From: Stentor coeruleus
Taxonomy: Eukaryota; Ciliophora; Heterotrichea; Heterotrichida; Stentoridae
Length of the DNA: 64,000 bases
Assembly (NCBI GenBank): GCA_001970955.1
Contig: MPUH01000239.1
Coordinates: forward strand, 1 to 64,000
Direction: 5' to 3'
The first letter of the stretch is position 1; each line of letters begins with the position of its first letter. The notes under the pieces were generated by a model. That model was not told the DNA's origin. It saw only the letters and a program-made list of their open reading frames with translations, and did not search any database. This document shows positions 42,201 to 52,575 of the stretch, piece after piece. The position numbers and the translations under genes are program-made.

Positions 42201-43679
42201 ATGTCTTATCCAAAAGTCCCACCCAAAGCTACTCAAACAGCAGCCACTAAATTGTCAGAGCAGCAAAAAGCACGTCTTTTAAAACTTCAAGAACGTGAAG
42301 AACTTAAAGGGCTTCTCGTCAACAAGTTCAAAAAAAAATACGGTAATGAAGCCGGGTTCATCGACAAAGAAGTTGAAAACTTCATGAAACAAGAAACTTT
42401 AACTGAATCTAACTTGCAAAAACTTGATGACAAAATCAAGAAAAAAGTTGAAGCGGACCAAAAATCCGTATCTCATAAATCTGAGGTCCAATCAAAACAC
42501 GTAACTCCCAGTGTTCGTAGTTCAAAAAATTCAGTTAAAGGTTCAGATCAAATGTCAGTAGCTTCATCAATGAGATCCTCTGCAAGAACTTCTGAATTTG
42601 TCCCAGAAGATAATGAGGATGAGTGGGCTGCCATACTTGAATATGATACAATGATGTTCCATGAAGAAGAAAAATCAAGGCTTAGAAGGGAAATAGAAAA
42701 CAAAATGAAACTTAAAAGGGAATTAGATCGACAACTTAATGATAAAAATCGTAAAAAACTTAGTGAAGAAGAAGAAGAACGTTTATATGATGAAGCACAA
42801 AAGAGGAATATAGAAATGATGGAACTTAAAGAAAAAGAAAGAGATTTAATGTATAGAGAAAAAGTTATGCAAGAAAAACTATTAAGAGATAAACAGTTAG
42901 GTGAAGAAAAACGTAGGAAAAGATTAGATGAAAGGCAACAAAGGGAACTTGATGAAAAACTAGTAATGAGGCTTCAAGAAGAACTCAAAGCAGATCAAGT
43001 TGCCTTTGAAGAAAAAAGAAGAGATGAACGAATTTACATGCTGAAAATGATGGAAGAAAACGAGGAGAATAAAAAAAGGCAAATGGAAATTAAAGAATTC
43101 GAAAGGCAAAACGATGTAAAATCCATGGAAGATTATGCGAAAATGCTTGATAAGCAAGAAGAAGATAGATTAAATGAAATAAAAGCCCGAGAAGAAAGGC
43201 AACAATTACTTATGGCTCGTATGGCAGATACTGTTTTAAAAGAACAAAAACAGAAAAACCATGAAGAAGATTTGATGCTATTAAAACAGATTGAAGAAAA
43301 AGAATTATTAGATAAAGCTGAAGATGAAAGGAGAATGTTACAATTAAAAAAACAAAAACAGGATATAAGGAAAATACTTGATAAACAAGTAGATGAAAAA
43401 AATAAGAGAAAAGTTATGGAAAAGAAAAATCAAGATGAACAAGCGGATATGTGGAAAAAAGATGCAGATGAGTTTTATAAGCTGGAAGATGAGAGGAAAA
43501 TGAGGGAAAAACAGCTTAATATGATGCATGTTGAAATTTTGAGATCGCAGATGGATGAGAAAAATATGAAGAAGAAGAAAGTGATTATGAATAAAGATGA
43601 GATTAAGATGAATAAGAACTTACTCAAGAAAATATACCAGGATAAGTCAGAAGGTCAGAGCAGGGTTGAGGATAACTAG
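42201..43679 (+). CDS. Charged long-helix coiled-coil protein (trichohyalin/plectin-homology-like)
   Basis: A 492-residue protein. Residues 1-140 are Lys/Ser-rich with a small acidic module (LLVNKFKKKYGNEAGFIDKE). From about 145 (DEWAAILEYDTMMFHEEEKS) to the end it is a nearly unbroken Glu/Lys/Arg/Met helix (RREIENKMKLKRELDRQLND ... LLKKIYQDK). This resembles the TPH-type domains of ciliary proteins such as MNS1, CFAP45 and CFAP53, but I cannot decide which, if any. Likely a structural protein of axoneme or cortex. Confidence 0.75.
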   Translation: MSYPKVPPKATQTAATKLSEQQKARLLKLQEREELKGLLVNKFKKKYGNEAGFIDKEVENFMKQETLTESNLQKLDDKIKKKVEADQKSVSHKSEVQSKHVTPSVRSSKNSVKGSDQMSVASSMRSSARTSEFVPEDNEDEWAAILEYDTMMFHEEEKSRLRREIENKMKLKRELDRQLNDKNRKKLSEEEEERLYDEAQKRNIEMMELKEKERDLMYREKVMQEKLLRDKQLGEEKRRKRLDERQQRELDEKLVMRLQEELKADQVAFEEKRRDERIYMLKMMEENEENKKRQMEIKEFERQNDVKSMEDYAKMLDKQEEDRLNEIKAREERQQLLMARMADTVLKEQKQKNHEEDLMLLKQIEEKELLDKAEDERRMLQLKKQKQDIRKILDKQVDEKNKRKVMEKKNQDEQADMWKKDADEFYKLEDERKMREKQLNMMHVEILRSQMDEKNMKKKKVIMNKDEIKMNKNLLKKIYQDKSEGQSRVEDN

Positions 43680-44181
43680 TATAGTTAATAAAGTTTATTT
43701 AAAATTAGGGATATGAAGTAGGATTTATAAAATTTGCATGTTTATTACTTTACATTTTTTCTTAAAATAATCTTTATAACACTTTAGTATTTTATAGACA
43801 AAAAAACACTTGAAAATGTTGATAAAGTTTAAGTCAACAATAATTCTACCTAAATTTTTAAATATAAAAAAATATCTGTATATCTAAACCTCTACATTAA
43901 ATCTCTTTACATCTTAATCATCTTATAATAAAAGGCAAGCGTATGCTTGCCTCATTCTCCTAACAGCCATACAAATTAAAAATCATCTCAAGCATTAAAT
44001 CATCAATAAATATATAAAAGCCAAGCATTAAAATACATATAACTTCAAATAACTTATAATCCTCCATATACATATAAAAACCATATCAATTAAACCATTG
44101 AATTAAAACCTACCACATTTAAAGTCTTAAAATCCACTATCTTATTAAATTTATACACAAGGATCATAAATCACTATATTT
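43680..44181. other. Convergent spacer containing a GC-rich hairpin
   Basis: Lies between two gene ends. Apart from the palindrome at 43933-43952 it is AT-rich. Confidence 0.6.
43933..43952. terminator. Perfect 8-bp hairpin between convergent gene ends
   Basis: AGGCAAGC (43933-43940), loop GTAT, GCTTGCCT (43945-43952). It is GC-rich against its background and 250 bp after one stop, 230 bp after the other. A role in 3' end formation is a guess; the structure is seen. Confidence 0.45.
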
Positions 44182-44679
44182 TTATTCCTCGTTATTCTGA
44201 TCTACCTTTGGAAGTTTAAAAACTTTTATAGGCTTTCTTTGCTTTCTAGGTCTTGGCGGCTTATGAATTTTGATAGTACATGTAGGAAGAGGTGCAGGGG
44301 CTAATATTGGGACATCTTCAGGTGGGTGGCAAAGGGTAAAAGGCTCTTTTTTTTTCTTAGCCTGATCCATATTTGCTTGTTTTTTAGTAATTCTAGCAGA
44401 TTCACTACCAGGTGAACCATTTCTGCTACCATTACTAGAACTTATTGTACTAACTTGACTTGTGCTTGAATTACTACGAGTTAGGTGGGTTCGGTTTTCA
44501 ATAGTTCTGATACGAAAACGCACGGGTTCAGGTTGGGCATGCTGTATGGAAATAGTGTTACCATGAATCTCTTTCCAACCACATATATCAGTATCAAAGC
44601 CGATTTTTTCATCAATCCATTCGTTACCCATTTTTTCACTTTCTTCTGAAAGGAACTCAATAAGCTTTTTTTCTGTCAT
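44182..44679 (-). CDS. Unknown Ser/Pro/Lys-rich protein
   Basis: A 165-residue protein. The N-terminal 60 residues look folded (LIEFLSEESEKMGNEWIDEK, GFDTDICGWKEIHGN). A Ser/Asn-rich linker follows (SNSSTSQVSTISSSNGSRNG), then a Pro/Lys tail (PPRPRKQRKPIKVFKLPK). No domain recognised. The tail could bind nucleic acid, tubulin or SH3-like domains; none of these is supported. Confidence 0.6.
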   Translation of the reverse strand: MTEKKLIEFLSEESEKMGNEWIDEKIGFDTDICGWKEIHGNTISIQHAQPEPVRFRIRTIENRTHLTRSNSSTSQVSTISSSNGSRNGSPGSESARITKKQANMDQAKKKKEPFTLCHPPEDVPILAPAPLPTCTIKIHKPPRPRKQRKPIKVFKLPKVDQNNEE

Positions 44680-45214
44680 TTTTATATCACATAATTGGCT
44701 GTGCTTTTAGGAAATTCAATCAAATGCTTAATCAATTCTCAAATAAAATTTGAATCATTTGGGAGTTTTTACTTGATTTTATCTGATCTTTAAATTTGTG
44801 ATATAGTCTTTTTAGATTTTTACTTGATTATTATTGGTTATATGAAAATAATCATATATTTACTTTGGTATTTGAGATATTGATAGATTAATAGAATTAT
44901 TTAGAGAATTTTATATTATGATTTATATTGTATAGGTTAAGCTTTTGATGCTAAATAATACTTTGGTTATTTATTGTTTATATGATTAAGCATATCATAT
45001 ATTATCAGCAATTTTTAGTATAAAAAAGTTTTCGCTAAAAATTCTTTTTTATTTAGAAATTTCAGCGCTGGTTTTTATAAAGATTTGTATGTGCTTGATT
45101 TGATTATTTATGGCAATTTTGTATATTTTGTAGCTTTAAGATAAAAAAATTGAGCCTCTTTGAAGCTTTTATAGATTTTCGAAAAAATCTGATGTATAGT
45201 AAAGTATTTATCAT

Positions 45215-45385
45215 AAATTGTACTGAGTAATGATTTTAAATTTTGTAAGATGTAGCAGTGATATTTTTATTTTTTACATTGATGATAGTTATATTTTATN
45301 AAATTGTACTGAGTAATGATTTTAAATTTTGTAAGATGTAGCAGTGATATTTTTATTTTTTACATTGATGATAGTTATATTTTAT
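45215..45385. repeat. 85-bp direct copies around a single N
   Basis: 45215-45299 and 45301-45385 are identical, separated by N at 45300. Confidence 0.9.
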
Positions 45386-45575
45386 GGATTAAAGATTGGA
45401 TTTTAGTATGATTATTCTTGAATAGATTTCTTTTTAAAATAAATCATATTATATGATTTTCAATCAAAATAAAAAAAATCCNATATTTTATGGATTAAAG
45501 ATTGGATTTTAGTATGATTATTCTTGAATAGATTTCTTTTTAAAATAAATCATATTATATGATTTTCAATCAAAA
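45377..45575. repeat. 93-bp direct copies around a single N
   Basis: 45377-45469 and 45483-45575 match. The N at 45482 follows a short AT run. With the preceding gap, three small contigs appear to be chained here. Confidence 0.88.
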
Positions 45576-45820
45576 ATCATAACTTAGCATATTCACCAAT
45601 AAAACCAATAAAATTTAAAAATATCAAAAAATCTTCTTCTAAATTCCCAATACCCAACCTTTTCTTCTGCCCATCCTATCTAAATAGCCTAAATCCAAAC
45701 CTTTTCCACTTTTCTATTCTCCAATATCCCCAACCCTATATCACATATCTCCACAATCTTCGAAATCTTCTAAAATCCATTCTCACAATCAAAAGTACCC
45801 ATATCTAATATTGGTCAAAA

Positions 45821-47236
45821 ATGGTTGAGTGTAGCACATCTCCTGAGTTCGAAGAATTCAAACATCGAGGAAATGAGTTCTTCAAACTAGCCAAATACTC
45901 TGAAGCAATTGAATGGTACAACAAAGCTTTATTAATCCATCCAGACTCAGCAATAGTCTATGCCAACCGCTCAGTTGCAAATCTCAAGCTAGAAAACTAT
46001 GGTTTTGCTGAAGCTGATGCAACAAGAGCTATAGAAGCAGATCCAAACTATATAAAAGCATATTATCGTAGAGGATCAGCTTTGTTTTCAATAGGTAAAT
46101 TCAAAGATGCTATAAATGACTTGAAAACTGTATGTCAAAAATTCCCAAACGATAAAGAAGCAAGACAAAAACTCACAATAGCTCAAAAAGAGTACAAAGC
46201 TATGAGATTTGCTGAATGTTTTGCTAGAGATCATCATGTCAAAGTTATAAACCCTGAAGATGTTATTATCCCAGATACATATAAAGGTTTACATTTACCT
46301 GAGATTATAACAAGAGAATGGGTATTAGAGCTTATGAGAAACTATAAAAATCAAGTATTGTTACATAAAAAATATGCTGTTATTATAATACAAAGGATAA
46401 GAGATGTATTATCTAGATATAAATCGCTTATAAGAATTGAAGTACCAAGTAATATAGAATTCAATATATGTGGCGATGTACATGGTCAGTATTTTGATCT
46501 TTGTAACATTTTTGAACTTAATGGTTACCCAAGTGAAAACAACCCATATTTGTTTAATGGAGATTTTGTTGACAGAGGATCTTTTTCTGTAGAGATTATA
46601 CTAACTCTTTTTTCATGGAAACTAGTTTATCCTGAACATTTTCATTTACTTAGAGGTAATCATGAGAGTAGAAATATGAATAAAATGTATGGATTTGAAG
46701 GTGAGGTCAAACATAAATATGATTTAGATGTTATGGAACTTTTTAGTGAAACTTTTTGTAATTTACCACTTTGTGCTGTTATAAACAATAAAGCTATGGT
46801 TGTTCATGGAGGACTTTTTACACAAGATGGGGTTAAGCTTTCTGATATTGAAGCTATTGATCGTGTTCGTGAACCTCCTGATTCTGGGATTATGTGTGAT
46901 ATTTTATGGGCTGACCCTATAAAAGTTAATGGTAGACATCCTTCAAAACGTGGAGTTGGGTTGTGTTTTGGTCCTGATATTGCGCATAGGTTTTTAGATG
47001 ATAATGGATTAGATGTTGTTGTTAGATCACATGAAGTTAAAGATAATGGTTATGAAGAAGAAGCTAATGGAAGAGTTGTTACGATTTTTAGTGCACCGAA
47101 TTATTGTGACCAGATGGGAAATAAAGGGGCTATTATGAAGTTTAGAGGAAGCGATATGAGAAGAAGGTTTGTCACGTTTACTGCAGTGCCTCATCCGAAT
47201 GTTCCTTGTATGGCATATGCACGGCAGTTCTTTTGA
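45821..47236 (+). CDS. PP5: Serine/threonine protein phosphatase 5 (TPR-PP5)
   Basis: A 471-residue protein. Three TPR units fill residues 8-115 (FKHRGNEFFKLAKYSEAIEW, VYANRSVANLKLENYGFAEA, KAYYRRGSALFSIGKFKDAI), the Hsp90-binding module of PP5. The PPP catalytic domain has GDVHGQ at 218-223, GDFVDRG at 247-253, RGNHE at 278-282, then HGGLF, SHEV and APNYCDQ with the metal ligands complete. The C-terminus is NVPCMAYARQFF and stops earlier than animal PP5, whose final helix contributes to autoinhibition. It dephosphorylates Hsp90 clients and signalling proteins in other eukaryotes. No intron; GTAAT...TAG at the RGNHE codons resembles one by chance. Confidence 0.97.
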   Translation: MVECSTSPEFEEFKHRGNEFFKLAKYSEAIEWYNKALLIHPDSAIVYANRSVANLKLENYGFAEADATRAIEADPNYIKAYYRRGSALFSIGKFKDAINDLKTVCQKFPNDKEARQKLTIAQKEYKAMRFAECFARDHHVKVINPEDVIIPDTYKGLHLPEIITREWVLELMRNYKNQVLLHKKYAVIIIQRIRDVLSRYKSLIRIEVPSNIEFNICGDVHGQYFDLCNIFELNGYPSENNPYLFNGDFVDRGSFSVEIILTLFSWKLVYPEHFHLLRGNHESRNMNKMYGFEGEVKHKYDLDVMELFSETFCNLPLCAVINNKAMVVHGGLFTQDGVKLSDIEAIDRVREPPDSGIMCDILWADPIKVNGRHPSKRGVGLCFGPDIAHRFLDDNGLDVVVRSHEVKDNGYEEEANGRVVTIFSAPNYCDQMGNKGAIMKFRGSDMRRRFVTFTAVPHPNVPCMAYARQFF

Positions 47237-47607
47237 TGAATTAGATATAGTAAATAACTAGTTTTTTTTGAATTGTGGTTTTTAGGAATAGGGTTAAGGA
47301 GATGATAATATTGGAAATAAATGATAATAAAAATAGATATGGTTTTTTATATATACAGGTTTTAGGTATTATATATATTTTTTATATGTTTTAATATCAG
47401 ATATCGCGCATAATTTAAATTTGCGATTTTTCTTATCTTTTATTTTATCAATTTAACAGTTTACTTGTTTTAATTAACTTATATTCATAAATTATTTTAT
47501 TACGTCATGAAATATATAAGCATCTCTTCTCTTCTCATCTAAATTAACCCCTCCACTCTTCTCACCCATCTTTAATCCTATCCTAAACACCTTAAAAAAA
47601 TATCAAT
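47237..47607. other. Spacer between PP5 and kinase genes
   Basis: G/T-rich then C-rich near the kinase start. No gene. Confidence 0.6.
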
Positions 47608-48704
47608 ATGGGTTGTCCATGCTTTAAAAGCGAAGATACACTTGAAAAAGAGTCTTTAATAGATGCAAGTCCAATAAAAAGGTTGAAACCTGAAGATTTC
47701 AAGACAATGAAAATCCTAGGCCGAGGGAATTTAGGAAAAGTTTGTCTTGTCGAGAAAAAAAACACTAAAGAATTTTACGCTATGAAAATCCTAAAAAAAA
47801 AACTTATAGAAAACAGAGGACAAAGAGTACATACAATCACAGAAAGAAGAATACTTGAAAACTCAAAAAGTCCTTTTATAGCTCGTTTATATTATGCATT
47901 TCAAACCCCAAGCAAACTTTATATGGTTATGGAATATCTTCGAGGGGGGGAACTTTTTTTTCACCTGAATCAAGAACGGATTTTTAATGAGCCAAGGGCG
48001 AAATTTTATATTGGAGAAATTCTATTAGGACTTGAGTATCTTCATTTTAACGGGGTAATTTATAGAGACTTAAAACCTGATAATGTTATGTTAGATTCAG
48101 AAGGTCATGTAAGATTAACAGATTTTGGGCTTAGTAAATCAGGAATTGGTGCTGATAATCCTAAAGCCTATACATTCTGTGGTACAGCAGAATATCTTGC
48201 CCCAGAAATACTTAAAAGTCAAGGATATGATCAAGCTGTTGACTTCTGGAGCCTTGGAGCACTGATGTATTATATGCTTTCAGGAAAACCTCCACATTAT
48301 TCTAAAAACCGGAATGAAATTTATAAAGACATTCTTACAAAAAATATAGAACCCTTATCTAATATTAGTGAAGAAGGTAATGATTTACTTATAAAACTCT
48401 TGAAAATTGATGTAAAAATTATATAGGCTAGTGAAAGAATACATACTGCAANGCAACAGAAGTTAAAAATCATCCATGGTTTAAGAAAACAAATTGGCAA
48501 GAAATGGCAGAAAAAAAAACAATTCCTCCTTTTAAGCCAAAAGTTAAAGGACAAATAGATACAAGTAATTTTGATAGAGCTATTACTAGTGAGAAATTAG
48601 ATGAGTCTTTTGAAGGTAATGAACTTTCACCATCACCTAATCATTTTAGTGGGTTTACATATAAAGATATTAACAGTATAGCAGCAGCTTCCCCTAAAGA
48701 ATAA
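47608..48704 (+). CDS. AGC-family Ser/Thr kinase with lipidation-type N-terminus
   Basis: Exon 1 is 47608-48411; exon 2 starts at 48427 and is crossed by an N at 48452. Merging the 4-nt contig overlap there gives 358 residues. The N-terminus MGCPCFKSE offers Gly2 for myristoylation and Cys3/Cys5 for palmitoylation. Kinase motifs: GRGNLGKV, Lys60 in YAMKILKKK, YRDLKPDNVML, TDFGLSK and activation loop TFCGTAEYLAPE. Exon 2 supplies KNHPWFKKTNW, PPFKPKVKGQIDTSNFD and a hydrophobic motif FSGFTY, as in S6K and PKB. It has no PH domain; lipid anchoring may replace it. PDK1-type activation is expected from the family. Confidence 0.93.
48412..48426 (+). other. 15-nt intron, AGC kinase gene
   Basis: GTAAAAATTATATAG, phase 0. 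Splicing joins LLKID to ASERIHTA and the AGC C-tail. A at position 10. Confidence 0.92.
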
Positions 48705-48868
48705 TAAAAAAAAAAGTATTTATTTTAGTTGTATATTATGTTTATCTGTAAAAAAAAAAAATTTTTGTAATAGTTTAGATTATAATAAAATGCGAGAAAA
48801 TATATGAAATTTTAATTGGGTGATAAGAAAAGTTAGATAGAAGATGATAAGTTTTTTTTTGGGTTTAA

Positions 48869-49204
48869 TTATTGCCTTGATAAGTTCACAGTTTCACGCT
48901 TGAGGACGTGTAATAGTGTTTGAGAACTTTCAAGTATTTTTAGATAGGCACCTTCAGTTTCTGATATAGCTTTGTCGTATTCTTGCTTTGTAATAAGCTT
49001 TTTAGATAAACTTTCATTTATCTGTGATAAGCGGGCAGTCAGCTCAGAGATTTCTCTTTCTATTGCAGATTTTTCGCCCATTTCTTTTTCGATTTGCGTG
49101 TCTAGAGAGGTTCGATGATCTTTGAGTTCTTCTAAGCATGATATTAACTGGTTGTTGTAATTTTGTAAGGAAGCACCCTAGGTAAGGATTACTTGTGCGG
49201 CCAT
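48869..49204 (-). CDS. SSNA1: SSNA1/DIP13 (NA14) microtubule-binding coiled-coil protein
   Basis: Two exons (49193-49204 and 48869-49177) give 106 residues: MAAQ from the first exon, then GASLQNYNNQLISCLEELKD. The last part, AYLKILESSQTLLHVLKRET, is nearly the same as human SSNA1, and the whole protein is one coiled coil of the usual length. SSNA1/DIP13 localises to basal bodies and axonemes, forms fibrils and promotes microtubule branching or protection in other organisms. Here it fits basal-body or cortical microtubules. The first exon encodes only four residues, so the gene is easily missed in ORF-based annotation. Confidence 0.95.
49178..49192 (-). other. 15-nt intron, SSNA1 gene
   Basis: On the minus strand GTAATCCTTACCTAG, phase 0, after only 12 coding nt. 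A at position 10. Confidence 0.92.
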
Positions 49205-50316
49205 TAGTAATTTATATTCTTGTAATTTATACAATTTTATGTTAAAATTGTGAAAGGTTTATTGGTAAGGTAATAGTTTTTTAGAGTTGGAATTGAGGTT
49301 TTATGATTAAGGGTATATTAATGTGAGGTTTTATTCCTAACTAATACTAATGTGAGGTTTTATGATTGTTTTTAAGATATTTAGTTTATAGTTTAATGTT
49401 ATGGGCATTTTGCTGATTCTTTGAAATTTTAAAAAGAGTGATTAGGATTAGATTTTGAAATTAAAGAAAACAAGCCAGGTAATTACTTTTTCTTAATCCT
49501 AAAACTTATTAAAATATTTCTGTATTACTTGATAACTAATGACTTAAAGGCTTAAAACTTTAGCATTTATAATAAAGTATTTAAGCCTTATAATTATAAC
49601 TACCTTTATGCTTTTCCGCTTTCATTAAATCATAAATTTCCATAGTAATTTTGATATAAAAATAATAAGAAAATTTCGTTTTTTATATATTTTCAGTTTA
49701 GTTTATTATGATAAAAAGATTTTATAATTTATAAATGTTTGAAGCTGTAATAGTATAAAGGAATGAGTTTGTTATATTTTAAATTATATGAAGAGTGTTA
49801 ATTAGGTTATTCTTTATAAAATATTTTTTTCTGACGAAGCGAATTATAATTTTCTTTTATTAGTTTTAAAAAAATTATTTACTGCATTGAGTTATAAAAG
49901 CATATAGGAAAATGAATCAAACAGTTATGAGAGTGAATATGTTTATAGAAATTAAATTATCGTAATAATACTAAAGCTTATTTTTTAAGTATGAATTTCA
50001 TATAAGAAATGATATTTAATATATATATATTAAGTATTTAGACAAAGAATACAGGAAAGTAGAGTTTAGTCACCAGTTTAAAAGCTTTTAACAAAGATTC
50101 ACTAGAAAAAACTATAAAATTCACCCCTAAAGAAAAAAATAAGGGAAAATAATGTTTTAACTTATTATTTTATCGCTTTTCCTTCCTTTGAAATTGTTTC
50201 TTCTATAAGATATCCTTATTTTATTATATAAATCCTTAAGATTCTAAAAGTTCTATTTCTAAATTTAGAATAAGATGGAATGAAATTATATCCAAAGCTT
50301 AAATATAGTATATATT
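49205..50316. other. AT-rich spacer upstream of the MGC array
   Basis: No gene. From about 49.4 kb the strand skew seen around other genes is weak. The right end holds the palindrome at 50257-50270. Confidence 0.6.
50257..50270. promoter_or_regulatory. 14-bp palindrome upstream of MGC copy A
   Basis: TTCTAAATTTAGAA, perfect palindrome ending 46 bp before the ATG at 50317. It lies in a block similar to that of copy B (AGTTC.ATTTCTA.AT.TAG). Probably a protein-binding site. Confidence 0.55.
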
Positions 50317-50532
50317 ATGGGCTGTACTGTATTTAAAACTTACAAAAAAAGTACATTAAAAGTTCCTCTATGTAAAGAAGCAAACTTTTATGTAAAGAAA
50401 AGAAGAGACCAGGATGATTTAGCTACTATAGCTGATAGGGAAATAGTTGACTACTTAAAGATTATTAGAGCTCCGATAATGATATTTGAAGAAAATCCTT
50501 TATATATTAGGAGAAAATTTCTATTAGAATAA
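50317..50532 (+). CDS. MGC array protein A
   Basis: A 71-residue protein, MGCTVFKTYKKSTLKVPLCK ... It fits a myristoyl-palmitoyl N-terminus (Gly2, Cys3, Lys7). The C-terminal half reads DLATIADREIVDYLKIIRAP, then IMIFEENPLYIRRKFLLE. Copy B at 52641 is about two-thirds identical in the C-terminal 35 residues and identical over MGCTVFKTYKK. ENPLY contains an NPxY motif, which in animals can bind PTB domains; no PTB partner is known here. No domain recognised. Likely a small membrane-tethered adaptor, but function is unknown. Confidence 0.75.
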   Translation: MGCTVFKTYKKSTLKVPLCKEANFYVKKRRDQDDLATIADREIVDYLKIIRAPIMIFEENPLYIRRKFLLE

Positions 50533-51548
50533 GAAAAATGATTTTTTTATACTTAAACTAAGTAAAATAAACAATTAAAGATTATATGTTTTTAGTAAAA
50601 TTTTAGAATCAAAATGGTATCGTATATTTTTTTTAGAGGTTGTAATGAGTCGAGTTCATTTTGGTATATGCTGGTAAATAATATAAATTCTTGGAAATCA
50701 TTGAAAACATAGGATTTTTTCTATATAAGAATGATAAAAAAAAATTAGGTAATAAACTTTTATGACTTTTTTGCTAATATTAATAGGATACTTTTATACT
50801 AAAAATAGGATGGTATATATAGTTGTTATAATTATGCACACATAAATTATTAAAAGGAAAGGTATTGGATTTTCTAAAAAAAAATTTTTTTTTAGGAAGA
50901 TATTGAAATTAGGATAATGTTTAATCAGCTGATATATTGTGAGATCAAAATAATATTAAAGTTTTTAGAAAAGTTTAGTATCATTATTTCAATGAGTAGC
51001 TATTTATTGTATGTTAAAAGATATAATTTGTATTTTTATGTGAAGAGTTTAGAAAATTTTGAGATATTAATTTTAGTTTTGAATTTAAGATAAACATATC
51101 TTTTTTTGTTTTAATGATTACAGAAGGTACTTTAAAATAAAATTCTGACTTTTTTAAAATTACAGTATATAAAAAATTATACTCCCTGCATTTTTTCTAA
51201 TGTAATTAAATAACTATTCTAAAAAAATGCATAAAAACAAAAAAGAAATCAAAGAAAGGGCTGAATTTTTAACGTAAGATAGCATTATCGTCTATAAAAA
51301 CCAAAAAAAAAATATATGAATTGATATGAAATATATGGAATAATTTCCAGAGGCGTTCAAAGGATTAAATAATCTTCTAATCAATTTTATAATCTTAACA
51401 CTACCTATTTAGATAAAAAATCCCTTAACTATGATTAGCACAAAGGTTAAGGAGCAAGTTTATTTGGAAAAATCAATCCAATCGTAAAATAAAAAAGCAC
51501 AACTTTTCATAAAGATGATTTTTAATCTTATTTAGTAAAATTCATATA

Positions 51549-51670
51549 CAGTCAATTCTCTCTTATAGTTAACCTTTAGTAACAGTTATTATAAGAAAGT
51601 TTATTATGGGATAAAAATTACTATAAATGAGAATCACTATAGTAAAGAATCTTATAATATAAGACAGACT
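51549..51670. mobile_element. Possible short non-autonomous pogo/Tc1-mariner-type element
   Basis: The left end reads CAGTCAATTCTCTCTTATAG and the right end, on the opposite strand, AGTCTGTCTTATATTATAAG, an imperfect terminal inverted repeat. TA dinucleotides lie next to both ends, one base off on the right. The inside holds TTACTATA/TATAGTAA inverted repeats. The 'CTTATA..TAACCT..GTAAC' style is that of pogo-like ends. It has no coding capacity and looks old. A chance AT-rich inverted repeat is the alternative. Confidence 0.35.
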
Positions 51671-52575
51671 ATACTTTAATAATAAAATCTTAAAAACTTT
51701 TCAAATCTAAAAACACATACATTCCAAATACTTATAATATCACGTAATTTATATGAGTTTAAGGATTAATATAATATAAACCCAAGCATTGAATTTCTAT
51801 AGCTACACACATTCAGTTTATATTTTCAGATTATAGTAATTATATATAATAATTTTTCTTTAAAATAAGCAAATAAAATTTACTAAAAATATGATATACC
51901 ATAAAGTTTAAGTTATTCTGAATTAAGTTTATAGTGAAAATTTTAAGCCAAAAAATGATTCAGATTATAAATTATAATGTCAGCTTAATATCCCATATGA
52001 TTTTATATAATTTTGATTTAGTTCACTTTTCTATATGCTTCACAAAAAGAACCTGAAATTGTATAATTTATGATACTTTGATTATTATAAATTAATTTTC
52101 AGATTATTTTGTCTTAAGAAAATATCCTTTTGCTGATTTGAGATTTTTAGTATAATGGAATATTCTTTCTATCCTAATAATATCAAGATAAATGGGGGAA
52201 ACTTCTAACTCTTACTAAGAATTTTTATTTTGTATAAGAAACTTTCCCTTTAGGTTAAAGGTTGTAAAATTTATTATTAAATATAAAATCTAACTAGTAT
52301 TTATGTAATAAGTATGGAACCGATAAAGAAATGCTTTTACATTAGAGTAAAGACTTTGAGATTCTTATTAATTATTAACTAAATGCATTATAATCTAGGT
52401 TTTCTAATGCTTGATGAAGTGTTTATGAAGATAAATCGTAATTTTAATTAAAAAAAAATACCAAAAACCTAAAAATAAATTCTATTTAACTGACCTTTTC
52501 CTACATTCCAAACTGTTTTTTTCTACATAAAAACCTTGTTTTCTTATTGATCTTCTAAGGTTCTTTGAAGTTCCA

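Larger units (their letters stand above)
44680..45820. other. Divergent spacer with two assembly gaps
   Basis: Contains two N-linked duplications. G/T-rich left half and C-rich right end fit two gene starts. No gene. Confidence 0.6.

Noticed and set aside
46656-46671. GTAATCATGAGAGTAG inside PP5, intron-like
   Set aside because: It encodes the invariant NHES of RGNHES; removing it would destroy the active site.
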